From contig NZ_VOQQ01000001.1 in assembly GCF_007995055.1 (NCBI RefSeq), positions 1,488,001 to 1,552,000 on the forward strand: a stretch of DNA of 64,000 nt, in the 5' to 3' direction. Shown here in pieces: positions 16,591-27,572 of the stretch (position 1 is its first letter; each line of letters starts with the position of its first letter). Source of the DNA: Sphingosinicella ginsenosidimutans (GTDB lineage: Bacteria > Pseudomonadota > Alphaproteobacteria > Sphingomonadales > Sphingomonadaceae). A model generated the notes under the pieces. The model saw only the letters and a program-made list of their open reading frames with translations, was not told the origin of the DNA and did no database searches. A program made the translations under genes and the position numbers.

Positions 16591-17145
16591 CTAACCGCGG
16601 GTCCGCGGCTGGTCCACCGGGTAAAATGTGTAGGAAAGGGTGATTTCGCTGATGTCGCGCGTGTCGGGATCGTCGAGGATCTTGGGATCGACGAAGAAGA
16701 CGACCGGCATGGTCACCTCCTGGCCCGGCGACAGGTGCTGCTCGGTGAAGCAGAAGCACTGAATCTTGGTGAAATAGGCGCCCGCCTGGGCCGGCGTCAC
16801 GTTGAACACGGCGCGGCCGACGATCTCGTGATCGGAGCGGTTGTGGGCATAGAAATTGGCGAGGTTGCGGGCGCCGATCGCGACCCGGCGGGTGGTATCG
16901 ACCGGCCGGAAGTCCCAGCCCATGCCCGGCGCGGTGTTGGCGTCGAAGCGGACCGAGATGAGGTGCCCGGTCGCGCCCGGCGCGCTCTGTCCGTCGGTCG
17001 CGCGCTGGGTCGTCCCGTTGAAGCCGGTCGCCTGGCAGAAGATCCGGTAGAGCGGCACGCTCGCCGCCGTCAGACCGGCCATCACCAGAACCGCGAGCAC
17101 GGCAAGGCCGGCGACGCGTCCATTGCTGCGTGCCCGAGCCGTCAT
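16591..17145 (-). CDS. ctaG: Cytochrome c oxidase assembly protein CtaG/Cox11
   Basis: Cox11-type copper chaperone that delivers copper to the CuB site of subunit I; 184 aa. One N-terminal membrane anchor (about 12-33) is followed by a periplasmic immunoglobulin-like domain. The copper-binding motif KIQCFCFTEQ (CFCF) is at about 126-135. SVPLYRIFCQATGFNGTTQ after the membrane segment is also characteristic. The ATG overlaps the stop of the 46-aa gene upstream (ATGA). Confidence 0.97.
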   Translation of the reverse strand: MTARARSNGRVAGLAVLAVLVMAGLTAASVPLYRIFCQATGFNGTTQRATDGQSAPGATGHLISVRFDANTAPGMGWDFRPVDTTRRVAIGARNLANFYAHNRSDHEIVGRAVFNVTPAQAGAYFTKIQCFCFTEQHLSPGQEVTMPVVFFVDPKILDDPDTRDISEITLSYTFYPVDQPRTRG

Positions 17146-17282
17146 GCGCCGTAGAGCTTCATCTTGGCGATGGTGATGAAGAAGGTCAGCACGACGAAGG
17201 CGGCCAGCGCGAGGCCCATCAGCCTCGCCCGGGCGCGCTGGCGGCGGCGAACCTCCTCCTGGTGCGGATCGATCATGCTCAT
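17142..17282 (-). CDS. 46-aa single-pass membrane protein of the oxidase operon (CoxF-like)
   Basis: This tiny protein has a basic N-terminus ([14 protein letters not shown]) followed by one membrane helix (about 21-40, [20 protein letters not shown]). It is joined to ctaB and ctaG by ATGA overlaps on both sides, which strongly supports it being translated. Small proteins of this form occur between ctaB and ctaG in many Alphaproteobacteria and are presumed assembly factors. The sequence itself gives no enzymatic clue. Confidence 0.8.
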   Translation of the reverse strand: MSMIDPHQEEVRRRQRARARLMGLALAAFVVLTFFITIAKMKLYGA

Positions 17283-18187
17283 CCGATCAGGAGCCTGTCG
17301 ACGACGAGCGCGCCGAACATGATGAAGAGGTAGAGGACGGAAAAGCCGAACAGCCGCTTTTCCGCCGCCATCTCCTTGGGCTCGGTTGTCCGGCTGCGGG
17401 CGACGGCGATGGAAAGGACGAGGAAGACCGCATTCAGCGCGACGGCGATGACGCCGTAGATCGGCCCGGCAAGGCCGAGCGGCCAGGGCGCGATCGCCGC
17501 CGCTGCCATGGGCAGCGTGTAGAGCAGGATCTGCCAGCGCGTGGACGTCGCGCCGGCCACGACCGGGAGCATCGGCACGCCGGCGCGCGCATAATCGGAG
17601 CGGACGAACAGCGAGAGCGCCCAGAAATGCGGCGGCGTCCACATGAAGACCAGCGTGAAGAGGAGCAGCGGCAGGAGATCGATGCTCCCCGTCGCCGCCG
17701 CCCAGCCGATCAGCGGCGGGAAGGCGCCCGCGGCGCCGCCGATGACGATGTTCTGCGGCGTCCGGCGCTTCAGCCAGATCGTGTAGACGACGACGTAGAA
17801 GAGGATCGAGACGGCAAGGATGGCGGCGGCCAGCCAGTTGGTCGCGACGCCCATCAGGACCACCGAGAAGCAGCCGAGGCCGACGCCGAAATGCAACGCC
17901 GAGTCGCGCTCCATCCGGCCCGCCGGCAGCGGGCGGCCGGCGGTGCGCTTCATCAGCGCGTCGATGTCCGCTTCATACCATTGGTTGAGCGCGGCGGCCG
18001 CGCCGGCGCCGAGCGCGACGCACAGGATCGCGGTGAAGCCCAGCGCCGGCGGCAGCCGCACTGGCGCCGCCAGCAAGCCGCACAGCCCGGTGAAGACGAC
18101 GAGCGTCATCACCCGGGGCTTGGTCAGCGCGAGGAAATCGCGCCAGTCGGCAGGCAGTGCGGCAGCAGCGGCAGTCGTCGTGGTCAT
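17279..18187 (-). CDS. ctaB: Heme o synthase (protoheme IX farnesyltransferase)
   Basis: CtaB transfers a farnesyl group to heme b, the first step of heme a synthesis. The 302-aa protein has about nine membrane segments. It carries the UbiA-family aspartate motif [19 protein letters not shown] (about 68-86) and a second motif around [17 protein letters not shown]. The N-terminus [20 protein letters not shown] is standard. It sits between ctaD (42 bp upstream) and the 46-aa gene. Confidence 0.96.
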   Translation of the reverse strand: MTTTTAAAAALPADWRDFLALTKPRVMTLVVFTGLCGLLAAPVRLPPALGFTAILCVALGAGAAAALNQWYEADIDALMKRTAGRPLPAGRMERDSALHFGVGLGCFSVVLMGVATNWLAAAILAVSILFYVVVYTIWLKRRTPQNIVIGGAAGAFPPLIGWAAATGSIDLLPLLLFTLVFMWTPPHFWALSLFVRSDYARAGVPMLPVVAGATSTRWQILLYTLPMAAAAIAPWPLGLAGPIYGVIAVALNAVFLVLSIAVARSRTTEPKEMAAEKRLFGFSVLYLFIMFGALVVDRLLIG

Positions 18188-18229
18188 CTTTCCAATCCGC
18201 CTCTCCGGAAGGCCGGAGCGGCTGGGTGC

Positions 18230-19939
<1,710 letters not shown>

Positions 19940-20962
19940 TTATCTGGTTTCGGCCTGGTTCGTGGTCGCGGGCTCGGCCGCGGTTGCGACGGTGTTCGCG
20001 GTCTCCGCCGGCGCTGCCGCCGCGGCGGCCTCCGGCGTGGTGGCAGCGCCGGCCATGTGGCCGCCCTGGCTCGCCACCCATTGCGCGAACTGGTCGCGCG
20101 GCAGGACCTCGACCGCGATCGGCATGAAGCCGTGGCGGGCGCCGCAAAGCTCGTAGCAGACGCCGTAATAGACGCCGGGACGATCGACCTTGAACCAGGT
20201 CTCGTTGAGGCGGCCCGGCACGGCGTCGATCTTCACCCAGAAGCCGGGAACGCCCCAGCTGTGGATCACGTCGTTGGACGTGACGATCACCTTCACGACC
20301 GCGCCGGCGGGGACGACGAGGCGGTTGTCGACGCCGAGCTGGCGCGGCTCATGGCGCGCGCGGGCCTGTTCGTCGGTCAGCATGTTGGAGACGATGTGGA
20401 TGCCGTTGTCCGGATATTCATATTCCCAGAACCACTGGTTGCCCGTCACCTTGACGGTGAGGTCGGCGCGCGGCGGAGAATATTGGTGGGCGAGCAGCCG
20501 GATCGACGGAATCGCGATCAGCACCAGGATGATGACCGGGACCAGCGTCCAGATCACCTCGAGCACGGTGTTGTGCGCGGTGCGCGTCGGCGTCGGATTG
20601 GCGCCGCGGCGGAACCGGACGATCACGATCAGCAGCAGGATCAGGACGAAGATCGAGATGGCGATGATCAGCGTCATCAGGATCTTGTTGTGAAACCAGG
20701 CCGCTTCCTCGCCGATCGGCGTGAACTGGGTCTGCAGCGCGGCGCGGCCGTCGGGCTGGCCGATCCCCGCTTCGGGCGTCAGCAGCGCCGGCGCGGCGGG
20801 TGTGGCGGAATTGCCGGCGGTCGAAGCGGCGTCGGCGGCCGGTGCGGCCGCAGCGGCTGGCGCGGCCTGATCGGCAGCCGGTGCCGGTGCCTGGCCACTC
20901 GCGGCGGCGGGAGCCAGGCCGAACGCAGCGGCGATGGCGGCAAGCTTGAAAAGAGTCTTCAT
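19940..20962 (-). CDS. ctaC: Cytochrome c oxidase subunit II
   Basis: This subunit carries the CuA centre that accepts electrons from cytochrome c. The 340-aa protein has a signal peptide, then an unusual Ala/Pro-rich low-complexity stretch (about 24-60), two membrane helices, and a cupredoxin domain. That domain has VIHSWGVPGFWVKIDAVPGR and the CuA loop YYGVCYELCGARHGFM. There is no CXXCH, so it is not a caa3 type. A second Ala-rich tail follows the cupredoxin fold. It is the first gene of the oxidase operon, divergent from pyrE. Confidence 0.97.
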   Translation of the reverse strand: MKTLFKLAAIAAAFGLAPAAASGQAPAPAADQAAPAAAAAPAADAASTAGNSATPAAPALLTPEAGIGQPDGRAALQTQFTPIGEEAAWFHNKILMTLIIAISIFVLILLLIVIVRFRRGANPTPTRTAHNTVLEVIWTLVPVIILVLIAIPSIRLLAHQYSPPRADLTVKVTGNQWFWEYEYPDNGIHIVSNMLTDEQARARHEPRQLGVDNRLVVPAGAVVKVIVTSNDVIHSWGVPGFWVKIDAVPGRLNETWFKVDRPGVYYGVCYELCGARHGFMPIAVEVLPRDQFAQWVASQGGHMAGAATTPEAAAAAAPAETANTVATAAEPATTNQAETR

Positions 20963-21141
20963 CTATACCCCTGTGAGCAGCCCTTGGGGTGGCTGGTTTC
21001 CCGCCCGCAAGGCGCGACGCGGCGCCTTATAGGCAGCGCATAGGCGCGTCTCAAGGCCGTTGCCAAGCCCTTTGGATGCTTGATGCGTCGTCGGGGCGGC
21101 CCTATCAATCAGGAACCCCCCGAACAAGGACGGATTGCGCG

Positions 21142-21726
21142 ATGAACGAAGAAGAGGTGCTGGCCGAATTCCGCGCCGCCGGCGCGTTGCTCGAAGGCCA
21201 TTTCATCCTCTCCTCCGGGCTCCACAGCCCGCGCTACCTGCAATGTGCGCGGGTGCTGATGGATCCGGCGCGTGCCTCGCGCCTCGCCTCCGCCCTTGCC
21301 GCGACGATGCCGCGCGATCTTCGCGCCGCGATCGACCTTGTCGTCTCGCCGGCGATGGGCGGCGTCATCATCGGCCACGAAATGGCGCGCGCGCTCGGAC
21401 GTGAGGCGATCTTCGTCGAACGGCCGCAAGGCGTGTTCGAGCTTCGGCGCGGCTTCCGCATCGCGCCTGGCCAGAAGGTGCTCCTGGTCGAGGATGTCGT
21501 GACCACCGGCCTTTCCTCGCGCGAGGCGATGAAGGCGGTGGCGGAGGCGGGCGGCGAGGTGATCGCCGCCGCCGCGCTCGTCGATCGGTCGGGCGGCGAG
21601 GCCGATCTCGGCGTGCCCTTCTTCCCGCTCGTCCAGCTCGCGGTGCCGACCTACCCGGCCGATTCGCTCCCGCCCGAGCTCGCGGCCCTGCCGGCGGAAA
21701 AGCCGGGGAGCCGGAAGGCCGCGTGA
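21142..21726 (+). CDS. pyrE: Orotate phosphoribosyltransferase
   Basis: PyrE makes orotidine 5'-phosphate from orotate and PRPP in pyrimidine synthesis. The 194-aa protein has the PRPP-binding signature [18 protein letters not shown] (about 116-133) and N-terminal motifs [20 protein letters not shown] and [13 protein letters not shown]. The frame is open upstream, but the Met at 21142 matches the family start. Its stop overlaps the GTG start of pdxJ by 4 bp. Confidence 0.95.
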   Translation: MNEEEVLAEFRAAGALLEGHFILSSGLHSPRYLQCARVLMDPARASRLASALAATMPRDLRAAIDLVVSPAMGGVIIGHEMARALGREAIFVERPQGVFELRRGFRIAPGQKVLLVEDVVTTGLSSREAMKAVAEAGGEVIAAAALVDRSGGEADLGVPFFPLVQLAVPTYPADSLPPELAALPAEKPGSRKAA

Positions 21727-22457
21727 CCGGCCCGCTCCGCCTCGGCGTCAATATCGATCATGTCGCGACGGTCAGGAACGCGCGCGGCGCCGGTACGCCC
21801 GATCCTGTCCGCGCCGCTTTGCTCGCCGCCGGCGCCGGGGCCGATGGCATCACCGCGCACCTGCGCGAGGATCGCCGCCACATCACCGACGACGACATCG
21901 CCCGGCTGTCGACCGAGCTCACCATCCCGCTCAATCTCGAAATGGCGGCGACCGATGAGATGCTCGCGATCGCCCTGCGGCACCGCCCCCACGCCGCCTG
22001 CATCGTCCCCGAAAAGCGCGAGGAGCGGACGACCGAAGGCGGGCTCGACGCCGCGGGGCAGCGCGATCATCTCGCGCCGATGGTGCGCGCGCTCGCGGCG
22101 GCGAATGTCCGCGTCTCGCTCTTCATCGAGCCCGATCCGCGCCAGATCGAGGCGGCGATGGCGCTCGGCGCGCCGGTCGTCGAACTGCACACCGGTCTTT
22201 ATGCCGAGCTGGCGGGCGAGGCCCAGGGCGCGGAGCTGCGCCGACTCGCCGATGCCGCCGCGCTTGCCGCCAAGAACGGGATCGAGGTCCATGCCGGTCA
22301 CGGCCTCACCTATGACAATGTCGTGCCCGTCGCCGCCATCCCGCAGGTCCGCGAGCTCAACATCGGCCATTTCCTGATCGGCGAGGCGATCTTCGTCGGG
22401 CTGGAGGAGAGCGTGCGCCGGATGCGCGCCCTGATGAACGAGGCGCGGGGTGCCTAG
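21723..22457 (+). CDS. pdxJ: Pyridoxine 5'-phosphate synthase
   Basis: PdxJ condenses 1-deoxyxylulose 5-phosphate with 3-amino-2-oxopropyl phosphate to give pyridoxine 5'-phosphate (vitamin B6). The 244-aa TIM barrel is recognised by [47 protein letters not shown] and [15 protein letters not shown]. It starts at a GTG coupled to pyrE. pdxJ-acpS-lepB is a common order in Alphaproteobacteria. Confidence 0.96.
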   Translation: MTGPLRLGVNIDHVATVRNARGAGTPDPVRAALLAAGAGADGITAHLREDRRHITDDDIARLSTELTIPLNLEMAATDEMLAIALRHRPHAACIVPEKREERTTEGGLDAAGQRDHLAPMVRALAAANVRVSLFIEPDPRQIEAAMALGAPVVELHTGLYAELAGEAQGAELRRLADAAALAAKNGIEVHAGHGLTYDNVVPVAAIPQVRELNIGHFLIGEAIFVGLEESVRRMRALMNEARGA

Positions 22458-22484
22458 GCCGCTGCCCGCCGCGCGGCCGATGCG

Positions 22485-22898
22485 ATGATCGTCGGCATCG
22501 GCTCCGACCTGTGCAATATCGAGCGCATCCAGAATTCGCTCGACCGGTTCGGCGAACGGTTTCTCAACCGGGTCTTCACCGACACCGAACGCGCGCGGGC
22601 CGAGCGGCGTCCGTTCACGCGCGCGGGCACCTATGCCAAGCGCTTCGCCGCCAAGGAGGCCTATTCCAAGGCGGTCGGCACCGGCTTCAAGCGCGGGGTC
22701 TATATGAAGGACATCGGCGTCGTGAATCTGCCCTCCGGCGCACCGACGCTGGCGCTGGCCGGCGGCGCCAAGGAGAGGCTTGACGCGCTCGTCCCGCCGG
22801 GCCACGCCGCCCGCATCCATTTGACAATGACCGACGACCACCCATTTGCTCTGGCTGTGGTCGTCATCGAGGCGATCCCCGAGGAGCAGGCTTGTTGA
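22485..22898 (+). CDS. acpS: Holo-[acyl-carrier-protein] synthase
   Basis: AcpS attaches the phosphopantetheine arm to acyl carrier protein. The 137-aa protein has both signature blocks: [14 protein letters not shown] (metal-binding Asp) at the start and [15 protein letters not shown] (Glu and Lys) at about 62-76. It is 27 bp after pdxJ and overlaps the TTG start of lepB. Length is within the family range. Confidence 0.95.
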   Translation: MIVGIGSDLCNIERIQNSLDRFGERFLNRVFTDTERARAERRPFTRAGTYAKRFAAKEAYSKAVGTGFKRGVYMKDIGVVNLPSGAPTLALAGGAKERLDALVPPGHAARIHLTMTDDHPFALAVVVIEAIPEEQAC

Positions 22899-23824
22899 CC
22901 GACACCGACCGCAGCGACGCGGCTGACACCCACAGCGACATCGTCGCCCCGCCCGCCGCGCTCGACGCTGCGAAGCCGGCCAAGCCGGGCACCGACTGGT
23001 GGTCGGAGATCAAGGCGATCTTCTGGCTGATTCTCGCCGTCCTCGCGTTCCACTCGTTCATCGCCAAGCCGTTCTACATCCCGAGCGAATCGATGATGCC
23101 GGGGCTGCTCGTCGGCGATCGGCTGGTGGTGAGCAAATATCCCTATGGCTGGTCCTGGGTTTCGCCGAGCTTCCACATCTTCCCGCGCTGGAGCGGGCGG
23201 ATCTGGGGTCGCATGCCGGAGCGCGGCGATGTCGTCATCGTCACGCCGCCGGGTGAGAGCAGCGACTATATCAAGCGGGTCATCGGGCTTCCCGGCGACA
23301 CGATCGAGGTGATCGGCGGACGCGTCTTCCTCAACGGCCGTGAGCTTCGTACCGAGCAGCGGCCGCCGACGATGATCCCTGTCGACATCAACACGCCCTG
23401 CGCCGGCCGCGGTTACGACGAATATGGCGACTTCCGGGTTCGCGGCGCGGACGGCAAGCTCTATTGCCGCCTTCCGGTCGTGCGCGAATATCTGCCGAGC
23501 GGGCGTTATTACGACACGCTCGACCTCGGCCGATCGACGGGCGATGATTTCCCGCGCGTCACGGTGCCGGCGAACCGCGTCTTCCTGATGGGCGACAATC
23601 GCGACAACAGCGCGGACAGCCGCTTCCCGGTGAGCGAGCTCGGTCTCGGCGGGCCGGTGCCGTGGGAGAATATCGGCGGCCGCGCCGAGTTCATCACCTT
23701 CAGCCTTGACGGATCGTCGAGCTACTGGAACCCGATCAGCTGGTTCACCGCCCTGAGGTCCGGCCGCGCCGGCACCTCGCTCCGACCGGGCCAGGCGCCT
23801 GTGCCGGCCAGCGGGGGCCGATGA
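22892..23824 (+). CDS. lepB: Signal peptidase I
   Basis: LepB cleaves signal peptides of exported proteins at the outer face of the inner membrane. The 310-aa protein has one membrane helix (about 48-66), the catalytic Ser in [14 protein letters not shown] and the catalytic Lys in [16 protein letters not shown]. Box E is [16 protein letters not shown]. The start is a TTG at 22892 overlapping the acpS stop, preceded by GAGGAG. The C-terminal tail is Gly/Pro-rich and low in conservation. Confidence 0.94.
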   Translation: MLTDTDRSDAADTHSDIVAPPAALDAAKPAKPGTDWWSEIKAIFWLILAVLAFHSFIAKPFYIPSESMMPGLLVGDRLVVSKYPYGWSWVSPSFHIFPRWSGRIWGRMPERGDVVIVTPPGESSDYIKRVIGLPGDTIEVIGGRVFLNGRELRTEQRPPTMIPVDINTPCAGRGYDEYGDFRVRGADGKLYCRLPVVREYLPSGRYYDTLDLGRSTGDDFPRVTVPANRVFLMGDNRDNSADSRFPVSELGLGGPVPWENIGGRAEFITFSLDGSSSYWNPISWFTALRSGRAGTSLRPGQAPVPASGGR

Positions 23825-24903
23825 GCGAGGCGGCAGCCCCGCCCCCGCCCACCGATCGGCCCGCCGACAGGCCGGGCCCGTCCGAACTGCGCGATCCGCT
23901 GATCCGCCAGGAGCTCAAGAAGGCAAGCGTCTGGTTCGCGCTCGGCCTCGCGGTTCTTGCCGTCATCTTCCTCGCGCAGCCGCTGCTGCTGATCTTCGGC
24001 GGGATCGTCGTCGCCGCGATCTTCGACGGCGGCACGCGCCTGCTCGGCCGGGTGCTGCCGATCGGCCGTGGCTGGCGGCTGCTGATCGTGGTCCTTGCCG
24101 GCTTCGCCTTCCTTGCCGGCACGATCTGGCTCGCCGGCGTACAGCTGACCGCGCAGGCGGCTGCCTTCAAGGCGACGATCGAGACCGAGCTGACCCGCCT
24201 GCTGGCGCTGGCCGCCTCGTTCGGGCTCGACGTGCCCAGCCTCGATCCGGACCAGATCGTCGCGCAGGCGATGGGGTCGATCGGCCGGCTGACCTCCGCG
24301 GTCGGCACCGCGGTCGGGGTCGTGACCAATCTCGTCATGATCCTGGTGATCGGGCTGTTCGTCGCCGTCGAGCCGCGAATCTACGAACGGGGCGTCGCCT
24401 GGATGCTGCCAAGCGCCAACCGCGAGGGCTTCTACCGGACCTCCGATCGCATGGGATATACGCTGCGCCGGCTGATGGCCGGGCGGCTGCTCGGCATGGC
24501 CGTGGAGGGCGTCGGCACCTGGCTGCTGCTGATGGTCGGCGGGGTGCCCATGGCGGCGCTGCTCGGCCTGCTCACCGGCATCCTCGCCTTCCTGCCCAAT
24601 ATCGGCGCGATCGTCTCGGGCCTGCTGATCGTCCTCATCGGCTTTTCGGCCGGAGTCGACACCGGCCTGTGGGCAGTCGCCGTCTATGCGGTGGTGCAGA
24701 TCGTCGACGGCTATCTCATCGTGCCCTATGTCGCGCGGCGCACCGTCGATCTCGCGCCGGCGCTCGTGCTTGGCGCGCAGCTCATCTTCGGCGCGCTGTT
24801 CGGCATTCTCGGCCTTGCCCTGGCCGATCCGATCGTCGCGCTGACCAAGGCGGCGCTCGACCAGAAGTCCGAAGACGACGCGCCCGAAATTCCCGAACCC
24901 TGA
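23821..24903 (+). CDS. AI-2E family transporter (PerM-like permease)
   Basis: This 360-aa membrane protein has seven to eight predicted helices, an N-terminal cytoplasmic Pro-rich tail and the conserved region GILAFLPNIGAIVSGLLIVLI (about 259-279 when read with its flanks). AVYAVVQIVDGYLIVPYVARR and a final FGILGLALADPIVAL are also typical of the AI-2E/PerM family. Members include an autoinducer-2 exporter and Na+/H+ antiporters; most substrates are unknown. It is coupled to lepB by an ATGA overlap. Confidence 0.88.
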   Translation: MSEAAAPPPPTDRPADRPGPSELRDPLIRQELKKASVWFALGLAVLAVIFLAQPLLLIFGGIVVAAIFDGGTRLLGRVLPIGRGWRLLIVVLAGFAFLAGTIWLAGVQLTAQAAAFKATIETELTRLLALAASFGLDVPSLDPDQIVAQAMGSIGRLTSAVGTAVGVVTNLVMILVIGLFVAVEPRIYERGVAWMLPSANREGFYRTSDRMGYTLRRLMAGRLLGMAVEGVGTWLLLMVGGVPMAALLGLLTGILAFLPNIGAIVSGLLIVLIGFSAGVDTGLWAVAVYAVVQIVDGYLIVPYVARRTVDLAPALVLGAQLIFGALFGILGLALADPIVALTKAALDQKSEDDAPEIPEP

Positions 24904-24948
24904 GCGAGCCCCGCCGCGCGCGTGCGCGGCGGATCCCGAGTGCCTTCG

Positions 24949-25584
24949 TCAGTTCTGGCTGTTGCCCGTCCCGGTGGGCGGCGCGGCCGTTTCCGGCGCG
25001 CCGGCGTGCGGATTGCCGTGCCCGGATTCGAGCTCGCGCATATTCTCCTGTGCTTCGCCGCCCGGAGGCCCGCCCTGGGGGCGTCCCATCATCTGCTGGA
25101 GCGCGGCCATGCCGCGCCCGATCTGGACGACGCGGACCTTGAAATAGAGCGTGTCCATCGGGCCGAAGGGCGCGCCCGGCGGCAGCCGTCCGGCATAGCC
25201 GAGATGCGGCGGCATCCAGAACTCATAGGTTCCGCCGGCGCGCATCATGCGGATCGCCTCGGCCATGCCGGGGACGACCGAGCCGGCGCTGAGCGGTACG
25301 GGCTGGCCGCTTTCGTCGCTGTCCTGGATGACCGGGTTGGAGGGGCCGGTGACGTGCAGCTGGTAGCGCAGCAGCACGACGTCCTGATCGGTCGCCGGCT
25401 CGCCGGTGCCTTCGTGGATCACGCGGAAGCGAAGCCCCGACTGCGTCGTCGTCACCTGCAGCGGCGCCGTCCCCCACCAGGCGATCGCGCCGGCGGCGAG
25501 CACGAGCACGATCAGCGCGATCCACAGCTTGACGATGGATCCCTTCGCAAGCGGGCGAATCGGGACGGCGGTGACGTTGGACAT
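24949..25584 (-). CDS. Membrane-anchored FKBP-type peptidyl-prolyl isomerase
   Basis: This 211-aa protein has one N-terminal membrane helix (about 20-37) and a periplasmic FKBP domain (about 45-155). Motifs are DQDVVLLRYQLHVTG, SAGSVVPGMAEAIRMMRAGG and MPPHLGYAG. Some canonical FKBP active-site aromatics differ. The last 40 residues are Gly/Pro/Gln-rich. I chose the Met at 25584 because it precedes the anchored domain directly. It probably assists folding of exported proteins. Confidence 0.88.
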   Translation of the reverse strand: MSNVTAVPIRPLAKGSIVKLWIALIVLVLAAGAIAWWGTAPLQVTTTQSGLRFRVIHEGTGEPATDQDVVLLRYQLHVTGPSNPVIQDSDESGQPVPLSAGSVVPGMAEAIRMMRAGGTYEFWMPPHLGYAGRLPPGAPFGPMDTLYFKVRVVQIGRGMAALQQMMGRPQGGPPGGEAQENMRELESGHGNPHAGAPETAAPPTGTGNSQN

Positions 25585-25596
25585 CGATTTCCCCCA

Positions 25597-25631
25597 AACG
25601 AGAACGGGCGGCGATGGATTATCGCCGCCCG
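25597..25631 (-). terminator. Hairpin terminator after rpsU
   Basis: A perfect 11-bp stem (CGGGCGGCGAT at 25605-25615 with ATCGCCGCCCG at 25621-25631, 5-nt loop) is followed on the minus strand by TTCTCGTTT. It lies 49 bp beyond the rpsU stop and just upstream of the FKBP gene. It probably ends the rpsU transcript. Confidence 0.55.
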
Positions 25632-25679
25632 GTCGTAATGCCAAGTTTCCTCGCCGTCACCCCGGACGGCGCCGAGAGA

Positions 25680-25886
25680 TCAGCGCTGGCCGTCGCGCTC
25701 GGCGCGCTTGCGCTCGAGCTTGCGGGCGCGGCGGATCGCAGCGGCACGCTCGCGCGCGCGCTTTTCGCTCGGCTTCTCGTAATGGCGACGCAGCTTCATC
25801 TCGCGATAGACGCCCTCGCGCTGCAGCTTCTTCTTGAGCGCCCGCAGCGCCTGGTCGACATTGTTATCGCGAACGATGATCTGCAT
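25680..25886 (-). CDS. rpsU: 30S ribosomal protein S21
   Basis: S21 is a small basic ribosomal protein involved in translation initiation. The 68-aa product opens with [20 protein letters not shown] and ends in a run of Arg/Lys-rich helix ([20 protein letters not shown]), matching the family in length and pattern. The frame extends upstream, but the Met at 25886 is the conserved start. A terminator-like hairpin follows. Confidence 0.97.
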   Translation of the reverse strand: MQIIVRDNNVDQALRALKKKLQREGVYREMKLRRHYEKPSEKRARERAAAIRRARKLERKRAERDGQR

Positions 25887-26045
25887 AAAAGCTCGCCACT
25901 CTTCCTTTTTAGCCGTTCGATCCCGTGCGCGGCGCCGATCGCGCCGCCATGAACAAATGCTTATACCCGAAAATAGGAGTCGCCGCACGGGAGGCCCGGG
26001 CGGCGTGAGCGGGAGCCCCTAGCAGAGGGCGCCCGCCCTTGCAAG

Positions 26046-27362
26046 TCAGCCCCGCGCCCGCCGCCGCGCATTGCCCGTCGGCTTGACCGACGAGGCATAG
26101 CGCCCGCGCTGCGGATGCGCCCGCTGGCGTGGCGCGCGCTCCTCGTGGCGCGGCGCGAGCCGCTCCTCGAAGGCCGGCGTCGTCCGGCTCGCCTTGATCC
26201 GCGCCGCTTCGGCGAGGAAGCCCTGCGGCAGCGGCTCGACCGCGATTTTCTGTCGCGTCAGCTTCTCGATGTCGCGCAGATAGGCCTTCTCGTCATCCGC
26301 GCAGTAGGCGATGGCGACGCCATCATTGCCGGCGCGCGCCGTCCGCCCGATCCGGTGGACATATTGTTCGGGCACGTTGGGCAGCTCGAAATTGATGACG
26401 TGGCTGACGCCCGACACGTCGATGCCGCGCGCGGCGATGTCGGTCGCGACCAGGATGCGGACCCGGCCGCTCTTGAACTCGGCGAGCGCGCGTTCGCGCT
26501 GCGGCTGGCTCTTGTTGCCGTGGATCGCGTTCGCCGGGATGTTGTTGCCGGCAAGCAGCTTCACGACCCGGTCGGCGCCATGCTTGGTGCGGGTGAAGAC
26601 GAGGACGCGGTCCATATTGCCGCGTTCGGAAAAGCCCCAGCGCAGCATCATGGTGAGCAAGGCCTGCTTCTCGCCCTGCTGGACGAAGGTCACATATTGA
26701 TCGACCCGCTCGGCAGTCGTCGACTGCGGCGCCACCGACACCGTCGCCGGATCGGTGAGGAAGCGATCGGCGAGCTCCTTGATCGCCTTCGGCATGGTCG
26801 CCGAAAAGAACAGGGTCTGGCGCCTGGCCGGGAGCATCTTCACGATCTGCTTCAGCGCGTGGATGAAGCCGAGATCGAGCATCTGATCGGCCTCGTCGAG
26901 GACGAGGATCTCGACCTCGCGAAGCGTCAGATAGCCCTGCTCGACGACGTCGATCAGCCGGCCCGGCGTCGCGACGAGCACATCGACGCCGCGCGCCACG
27001 TCGGCGCGGTTGCGGCCGATCGAGGTGCCGCCGAAGATGGTGGCGACGCGAAGCCCGGCGAACTGGCCGTAAGCGCGCGCCGATTCGGCGATCTGCCCGG
27101 CGAGCTCGCGGGTCGGCGCGAGGACGAGCATCCGGCACGATTGCGGCCGGGTCCCGCCCCGCCGCGAGGCGACGAGCCGATCGATCGAGGGCAGCATGAA
27201 CGCCGCCGTCTTGCCGGTGCCGGTCTGCGCGATGCCGAGCAGGTCGCGGCCCTTGAGCACGGTCGGGATCGCCTGCATCTGGATCGGCGTGGCGTCCTTG
27301 TAGCCCTTGAAGGCGAGCGCCTGGAGAACGGGCTGCGACAGCCCGAGGTTCTGGAATGACAT
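26046..27362 (-). CDS. DEAD-box ATP-dependent RNA helicase (RhlE-like)
   Basis: This 438-aa RNA helicase has the full motif set: Q motif (FKGYKDATPIQMQAIP), Walker A AQTGTGKT (about 44-51), DEAD in LVLDEADQML, SAT in FFSATMP, and HRIGRTARAG. The basic C-terminal tail (RAHPQRGRYASSVKPTG) resembles RhlE. The start codon is preceded not by a purine-rich ribosome site but by the palindrome AGTTTAAACT (27367-27376). It probably acts in rRNA or mRNA remodelling. Confidence 0.93.
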   Translation of the reverse strand: MSFQNLGLSQPVLQALAFKGYKDATPIQMQAIPTVLKGRDLLGIAQTGTGKTAAFMLPSIDRLVASRRGGTRPQSCRMLVLAPTRELAGQIAESARAYGQFAGLRVATIFGGTSIGRNRADVARGVDVLVATPGRLIDVVEQGYLTLREVEILVLDEADQMLDLGFIHALKQIVKMLPARRQTLFFSATMPKAIKELADRFLTDPATVSVAPQSTTAERVDQYVTFVQQGEKQALLTMMLRWGFSERGNMDRVLVFTRTKHGADRVVKLLAGNNIPANAIHGNKSQPQRERALAEFKSGRVRILVATDIAARGIDVSGVSHVINFELPNVPEQYVHRIGRTARAGNDGVAIAYCADDEKAYLRDIEKLTRQKIAVEPLPQGFLAEAARIKASRTTPAFEERLAPRHEERAPRQRAHPQRGRYASSVKPTGNARRRARG

Positions 27363-27366
27363 TTTA

Positions 27367-27376
27367 AGTTTAAACT
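27367..27376. promoter_or_regulatory. AT-rich perfect palindrome AGTTTAAACT just upstream of the DEAD-box helicase start
   Basis: The 10-bp palindrome ends five bases before the ATG at 27362 and occupies the place of a Shine-Dalgarno sequence. It stands out in a very GC-rich region. It may be an operator or an AU-rich leader suited to translation at low temperature; this is speculative. Confidence 0.35.
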
Positions 27377-27572
27377 CACTTCATGCGTTGCCTGCCCGGC
27401 ACGCCGAAACGGCGCGCGCGCAAACGCGGCGGGTGTCTGAACGACCCGCGTGAAAAGGGAAGCTCTTGGAAATACGAGACGGAGCCGGGCCTTCAGGCCA
27501 GATCACGCTGCATGACGCCTCGCTGGGCGGGCATATGGATGCTGCGATGCAAAAAGTCAAATGCCGGGGCGG

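Noticed and set aside
24911..24932. GC-only hairpin between the AI-2E gene and the FKBP gene
   Set aside because: The stem CCGCCGCGC/GCGCGGCGG is good, but there is no T tract on either strand, so I do not call it a terminator.
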